DNA of 64,000 nt from Chloranthus sessilifolius. Its lineage: Eukaryota > Streptophyta > Magnoliopsida > Chloranthales > Chloranthaceae. The DNA is taken from NCBI GenBank assembly GCA_021018995.1, contig CM037590.1:108625097-108689096 (forward strand), given 5' to 3'. Positions 57,813-64,000 of the stretch are shown in pieces (position 1 is the first letter of the stretch; each line of letters starts with the position of its first letter). A program made the position numbers and the translations under genes. The notes under the pieces are model-generated. The model saw only the letters and a list, made by a program, of their open reading frames with translations. It ran no database searches and was not told the origin of the DNA.

Positions 57813-58739
57813 TGTGACAGCCCAGATTTTCCCAACCTAAAATTTGGAGATTTTTTTTTTTTTCAAACTTTACACCAAAACCAAATGAGAAAATCCGGAC
57901 CGTCAGATCGTATATCACAATCTGATACAGAACACTTGGCACATCCATATGCATACGGAAATCAAAGCAAGGTTATGTAAGTATCATGAACAAAACTCCA
58001 ATTCTAATATCTAATATGTACTGAACTAAACAAACGCCAGTGATGACTAACCATCACCAACAGTAGTGTACCATGCATGTATAATAGCATGGAAGTACCA
58101 ACCTCGAACTTACCAAGATCCACGATGCACTAAATCTACGATCCCAAAACAGAGTACAAATCCTTATGCGGAAGCTCCTTTTTCTTCAAGTATGTAGTCT
58201 GGCCCTCCTCAAAGCTACACCTGTGACGTATAGTCGGGGTGAGCTAACATCCAAGCTTAATGGAGAAAACTAATACCAATATACATCTCATCACATGCAT
58301 AGATTCAAAGACAAGATCAAAATATTTTCTTATCAAGGCTAAAACTGATTTCAAAGGCATTTCTTATCAAAATTGAAACTGTGTTCAAGGGCATGTTCTT
58401 ATCCAAATTCATAACTAAGTTCAAAGACAAAGCTGATTTGAAGATGTTTTCTTATCAAAACCGGCGATTTCAAAGACATTTTCTTAATAAAATTGAAACC
58501 ACTAATCTCTTATCGAAGCATATTTCTTATTTTCGATTCTTGAGTTTGAATCACATTCATTTACATGTCTTACATATTCTTACGACTTACTCACATGTCT
58601 TACATATTCTTACTTTGCTTACATATATGTTTTATACATTCTTACTTACTCACACATCTTACACATTCCTTACTTATCTTACTTACGTCTTGCACATTCT
58701 CACTTAGCTTACTTATATGTTTCACACTTTCTTACTTCA

Positions 58740-59240
58740 CACAATTGATTCACGGATATCCCTTGCGTGCGGTTGATTCCACGAAGGCTATGCGTGTCGG
58801 TTCAATTCAAACTCACTTGCATAGCTTACACATTGTCACATAGTTTAATTCATTCTATTGCGATTCACGATATGCCGTGCCGGTTCGATTCACGATTAGG
58901 CACCGCGATCTGATTCGATTCCGCGAATATCCCGCCATGCCGGTTCGATTCATGGGTTTAACCGCCATGCCGGTTTGATTCACGGTTAGCCGCCGTGCCG
59001 GTTCGATTCACGGATATCCCGCCGTGCCGGTTCGATTCATGGGTTTAACCGCCATGCCGGTTCGATTCACGGTTAGCCGCCGTGCCGGTTCGATTCCGCC
59101 CTAACGGCCCACAAGGTATCATATAATCCGCCCATAGCGGTCCACACATGCATATATAATCCACCCATAGCGGTCTACGATGTTATATAATCCGCCCTTA
59201 GCGGTCCACAACACACTTATAATCCGCCCATAGCGGTCCA
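58740..59240. repeat. Two tandem arrays in the K5 LTR
   Basis: First, about seven units of gccgtgccggttcgattcac with atatcccgcc or gttagccgcc spacers (58870-59100). Second, four to five units of ataatccgcccatagcggtc (59125-59240). The inner ccgcccatagcggt is itself an imperfect inverted repeat. Confidence 0.88.
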
Positions 59241-60039
59241 CTTAAAATTTTCTTAACTTATGGTTCGATTTGGATTTAAATTTATATACAAATTTGATTT
59301 GGATTCAATTCAAAGTTCACATTCGCTTCCTTCAAATTTAACTTCTGGGTTCGATTCAAAACTTGCAAAACACACATACGATGTTCAAGACTGAAATTCC
59401 TTACATGATTTTCGAAGGCTATATAAAAGGTTCAAAACAAAGATCATTTCTTGATTCGATACGTTAATAATTTTTAAAACAGCCACTATGTCAAAGATTC
59501 GATAATTCAAAGCTTTCGAGCATTTCAAACAATCAAAATATTCAATCAAATATTTAAGTTCAAAGATCTAAAGTTTCCATTGCAAGGATTTCAAATACTA
59601 ATTCATTTCAAAACAAAACTTATCATCTTTCATTCGATCATATCAAGCATCTATGAAATTAAATCAAAATGCAATTGCGTATGAAATTTTCCCCACCTTA
59701 ACCTCCAAAGCTGCAATGTCCTATCGATGGCTTTCCTCCCTCAATCTACATCACAAATATATGATGATGTATCAAGGATCAACACTAATCACTAATAACT
59801 TAGACTATTTAAGTGTTTAAAAAAAATCGAGTCGGAATGGGCAAGTTCGCGCCAACATAGAAATTGATGTAACCTTCCTCCTACATTTTAACCTTTAAAA
59901 GTTTCGATTTATAAGTTGGTCAAAACACACAAGTTGTAGATCTCTTTGGTATCTTTCCAACGCCTCAAGAATCGCATCAATCGGAGGTCGGAGTAGAAAG
60001 TTATGGTCAAAATACCAAAGCAGTACTGGCAACTCAGAC

Positions 60040-60590
60040 AAAATCGACTAATCGATTTTCAAAATCGATTAATCGATTTTCCAAAGTCGATTGATCGATT
60101 TTATCTCGATTGATCGATTTTCAAAGAGCCAAAAATCTTTTTCACTATTTGAGACCAGTCGATTAATCGACCCAATTTCGATTAATCAAAATTCAAAAAT
60201 CGATTAATCGATTTTACTCGATTAATCGGTTTTGTTTCTCGACAAAATTAGAAATTTACCTAACTTATTACTAACGTTTGACCTTAATAACGATTGATTC
60301 ACAAGTTGGTCAATTCATAAAAGTTGTAGGGCTTTCTTTCTTCTTTCCAACGCAACAAGAATCACATCAATCCGAATTCGGCACAAAAAGTTATGGCCGA
60401 AATACTATGGTAGTGTCAGTAAGCCCAGGCAAACTCGATTAATCGATTTTCAAAATCGATCAATCGAATTTCAAAATCGATTAATCGAAATTCTCTTCGA
60501 TTAATCGATTTCGTGAAGTTCCTCTTGAATTTCTCTCTTGTCAAAAATCGATTAATCGAGTTTCAAAATCGATTAATCGATTTTGGCAGT
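60040..60590. repeat. AATCGATTAATCGATT palindrome array in the K5 LTR
   Basis: About twenty copies of TCGATTAATCGA or halves of it, in two clusters (60045-60235 and 60435-60585), one per unit of the 370-base duplication. The ideal AAAATCGATTAATCGATTTT is a perfect palindrome. Confidence 0.9.
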
Positions 60591-61848
60591 TTCTGAACAC
60601 TTCTCGGGTTTGAACCTTGAAACCCATTTTTTTTTTCATCAAAACTCAATCCTTTTGATCCTAATCTTTTGCACACATCTAACCAACATATATTTAATTA
60701 AATACATGAAAGAATTGCGTTATTTACCTCTTTAAATCGGTGATTTACTCGTAGATCGGATCGTCTTCTTCGTTAGATAAAAAGGGTTTCCAAACCCACC
60801 TCGATCATCTCCGAGCTTCACGATCACACCCAAGCCCACGAAATCGATGGCAATCCTTACACACATACTTCACATAACTCACACTATGATTTGTGGATCA
60901 AAACTCATGATCTCTTCGCAAGAAGAGGGTTTCAAAACCCCCAAACGGCTCCAAAACCCACAAAAGCAAAACCAAAAGTCGAAACCGACAACGATCCTTC
61001 CCTTATACGATCTCACAAAACCTTTTCCACGCAATCACAAGGCTTGGAGCATACGAATCCGGCGATTCTTCCTCTTTCTTCTTCCTTCTCTCTTCAAAAC
61101 CCAAACCATCAAACTCTTGCAACCGGTTAAGGCTTCAAAAGGAAGCTAGCCCCCCTTTTTTTTTTTTTAACTAAAAAGGCCGGCTCTCATGCAAAACACA
61201 TACACCCATTTTGGGTGTTAGTCTTATCTAAGGACCTAGTTTTTCGCGTGAAACGGGCGTACCTAGTTAAGGTATTATCTATTATGTAAATGATCCCTTG
61301 GTTCAGTGTGGGACCTATACACCCAAACTACTTATCAATCGGACCCGGCGTTAAGCCAATACGCACCACCACGGTGTATGAACTTGGTCCTAAAATCTCA
61401 TACGAGCTCAAACGGACCTAAAATGATCTCATTTGAAAAATCTAAACGGTGACATGTTTCTTAACAGACATGCACCCGATCAGGACCTATAGTTGGCTCG
61501 AATAGTTTGGCCCAACTAGCTGGGCCCAACTAGCGAATAAGTTATTTAACCATTACTAAACTTTTATTCTCTCTCTAGAACCAAAATTATAAGAAAAATA
61601 AATTCTCCTGCCTTTATTTTCATTTATAACCAACCTAAACTTAGGTGTTAAGCCAGTACGCCATAGCTAGGTGTATACAATTCATCCAAAGGTCCACACG
61701 CGAGTCTAAACCAATCTTTATATATATATATATATTTTTTTCCACTTAAGACTTAGCCCAACTAACTTAATTATTTTCACCATGTCGGGTACGGATCGAT
61801 TAGCACGCATTATATTGTTCAAAGGTCGAAATTTTTTAGAATGTTACA

Positions 61849-62713
61849 TTCTTCCCACCTTAAAGAATTTTCGTCCTCGAAAATTGGCGTATTTCTAGTT
61901 GAAGAGGTATAGATGCTTATTAGTCCTAAACAAGAGTAATCTTACTCTCCCTAAGAGTCAATACCTTTCAAGAGTCAATGATTCAATGTCAACGCAATTA
62001 GTTAGGGTTATTACATTCTCCACTCCTTAAATGAATTTTCGCCCCTAAAATTCAAAGACATAGCGCTCAAGGTTTCATGATATAGCATCTATACTAAAAC
62101 AGAGTCGCACCGCCCAAGAAAATAACGAATGAGATCGCAAACCTTTAACTAAATGTAAAATTCAATAATTTATTCAAAACTAACATGAGCGAATATACCA
62201 TAATGCACTAGGGCTGCTGGATATCCCGCATACAAAACACACACCGGGCAGTATTCATCCATAATTTACAACCATTAAATACGACTACCACACGCACAAC
62301 CACAATTGTTCATATAGTGGATTAGACCATTCTATAACGTACTCATTCCATAATCATGGAGTCTATTTAAAGCATTACCCTAAAGGAAATTCATTACAAT
62401 TTAAGTTATAACCATAATCCTGAAATTATTTCTCATTTTCCATGTGCATCATTAAGCAACAATCATGGATGGACCAAGATAACAAAAATTAAAACCATCA
62501 ATCTCCGAAACCAGCTATCATTCCTAAAATATATTCAACCATCCACAAAAGAACCAAGGTAAATTTATACTAGGCATCCTTAAATGATAAAATAACCATT
62601 CAATTAGAGTTAAAGATCACGGCGCATCTACCATGCTTCAATAGTTTTACAACATCCATACCAATAATATACTACCCTCCAAAACCATAAAGTATCACTA
62701 AACCAAGTCCTCC
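61849..62713 (-). other. Purine tract and short non-coding internal region of K5
   Basis: Purine tract (minus) AAGGTGGGAAGAA at 61861-61849, next to aattttcgtcctcgaaaatt text common beside Tekay LTRs. The rest is A/C-rich with no pol motifs. Confidence 0.65.
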
Positions 62714-63940
62714 TCACTGACCCGTCTTCGCCTTGGGACATTCTCTTATCCGATGTCCTGTTCGTCCACACTTGAAGCATGCGCCTGTGACCCACCAACA
62801 CTCTTCTATCTTGTGCGGTCCTCCACATCGCGAGCATGGCTCAATCGGTGCTGATGAGGAAGTATGAGAAATTTGCGGTACGCTCGATGCCCCAGCGGTC
62901 GTGGGATTTGTAAGGCGTAGGGGCACTCCATGCGTGGACATGGGTGGTCTTGAGTGGATACGCTGAGTAGGCAGACTGGGCGCTGGCATCAATAACTTCG
63001 GTGTCTCGGTTGCCTGTTTGTGAGCATATGGCGCATTTGACTTGCCCACCACTACTGGTCCTTCTCTCATACTTTTCTTCCACGTCTTCTTCCACCACAA
63101 GAGCCTTGCTCATTATCGCGCCATAAGTTTTCAACTCAAAAGCGTGACTTTTCCCTTATATCCGCCTTAAGCCGCTTGAAATTTCTTGGCCTTCATCGAT
63201 CTGTCACCACGAACTCAGAAGCAAGCGAGCCACATAAACTCGACTCCATACTCTCTCACAGACATCCTCCCCTATTCAAGCTGTAGGAATTTCACTTCCA
63301 TTTGATTTCTCACTATCTCAGGGAAGTATTGCTTGTTGAATTCTCCCACGAATTCCTCCCATGTCCAAGGCAATCCAGGGGTCTCTTGCGCCTAGTCCGT
63401 GACACACTTCCACCATGGACCCGCCTCCCCATCTAGCATATAGGCCGCCTAACGACACTCATCCTCATCCTCAAGTAACACCAACACCTTCTCCATTTCG
63501 CTTAGCCAATTCTTCTGCGCCCATTGGCTCTCGCTTCTGAAAAGCTAGGAGGACGATCCTCCTAAAGTCGGTAAATGCAGAGGGCAATCGATCGCGTAAC
63601 CCACCGGAGGTGTAGGTGGTCGATGTCGCTCATGACCGGTTTGAGCCGCCAAAGATGCGAGCTGTTGTGCCATGGCAGTTGCCATGGTTTCCATGGTATG
63701 CATCATCCTCTGACGCTCTTCTCTCTCTTCGTTCCTTTCTCTTACTCTTTCTTGTTCCCTCTGATCTCGATCCTGAGTCTCTGCTTGATTTTGGCTCCCT
63801 TGGCCACCACTGCCTGAAGCCCCTCTATCTCCCATAGGCACTCGATTGGTATCCGAGATGAAATCATCTCGACTATGCAAATTTCTATTATGACCGCCCC
63901 TGGGTCGGCCTCTTCCTCTTGAAGACATTGACAGCTGCAT
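62714..63940 (-). pseudogene. gag of K5 (Tekay-like chromovirus)
   Basis: N-terminus (63940-63545) is MQLSMSSRGRGRPRGGHN then a Gln/Arg/Glu-rich stretch and MAQQLASLAAQTGH. The middle part is decayed. The C-terminus has two zinc knuckles, CSRCGGPHKIEEC and CFKCGRTGHRIREC (62830-62738), and ends soon after with AKTGQ. Tekay-like gags have this order. Broken in the middle. Confidence 0.8.
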
Positions 63941-64000
63941 TTGGAACCAAAGTTTCGTTAGCAGAAGTCCCGATGCTCTGCCAAAAGGAATGATTGTCAG

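Larger units (their letters stand above)
57813..61848 (-). repeat. 3' LTR of K5 (4036 bp)
   Basis: Contains the family block gtgacgtatagtcggggtga (58212-58231), tandem repeats (58740-59240), a duplicated unit of about 370 bases (about 59885-60255 and 60256-60590; shared aagttgtag..tctttccaacgc..aaagttatgg) and a TCGATTAATCGA array. The 5' half on the plus strand is rich in acttac/ttacat repeats near 58540-58740. Confidence 0.85.
57813..64000 (-). mobile_element. Tekay-like gag-only element K5 (TR-GAG type), 5' end outside window
   Basis: Minus orientation: 3' LTR 57813-61848 (minus start TGTAACATTC, end GGGCTGTCACA), purine tract 61865-61849, then 0.85 kb non-coding DNA and gag (62714-63940). 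Between gag and the 3' LTR there is no protease, RT or integrase. Gag-only LTR elements (TR-GAG) are a described class of non-autonomous plant elements. The 5' LTR should lie right of 64000. Gag is broken at some points. Confidence 0.75.

Overview
This is plant nuclear DNA, almost certainly from an angiosperm with a large genome. No gene in the window is convincingly the host's own. Nearly every base belongs to nested LTR retrotransposons of the Ty3/gypsy class from three plant lineages: Tat (Ogre/Grande-like), Athila, and Tekay-like chromoviruses. Evidence comes from terminal TG...CA repeats, target-site duplications (TSDs), primer-binding sites, purine tracts and recognisable gag, protease, reverse transcriptase, RNase H and integrase pieces. 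All elements are old; their genes are broken or partly missing.

Layout. (1) 1-22036, minus strand: Tat element T1. Its 3' LTR is cut by the left window edge (1-737), its 5' LTR is 19615-22036, and gag to integrase runs 19361-10772. A 10 kb 3' region carries a multi-exon gene on the opposite strand (5955-9085). (2) 22037-47552, plus strand: the 3' half of a second Tat element of the same family, T2. Its 5' half lies left of the window because T1 inserted into an intron of T2's antisense gene. T2 was also hit by a Tekay-like solo LTR (22573-24820, TSD catat), an Athila-like solo LTR (25082-27105, TSD ccctc/gcctc) and a complete-ended Athila-lineage element A4 (29312-42337, TSD gtgac). T2 ends in its 3' LTR at 46172-47552. 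(3) 47553-48329 and 57680-57812: unassigned Pro/Thr-rich DNA on either side of A3. (4) 48330-57679: Athila-lineage element A3, without pol, its gag split by a Tekay-like solo LTR (50213-53204, TSD ctact). (5) 57813-64000: a minus-strand Tekay-like element K5 with a 4 kb LTR and gag but no room for pol; its 5' end is right of the window.

Most interesting features. T1 and T2 both carry a multi-exon antisense gene with plant mobile domain (PMD) homology and matching splice sites. Each retroelement family has its own reiterated short motif. In the Tat and Athila families the motif array at the LTR promoter recurs at a second, internal promoter serving the accessory gene. Both Tat elements carry an array of about ten copies of a motif complementary to the element's own primer-binding site. 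The two Athila elements share small RNA hairpins with paired (compensatory) base changes, next to an internal and a terminal purine tract. These are readings of the raw sequence by eye; no alignment, folding or database search was run.
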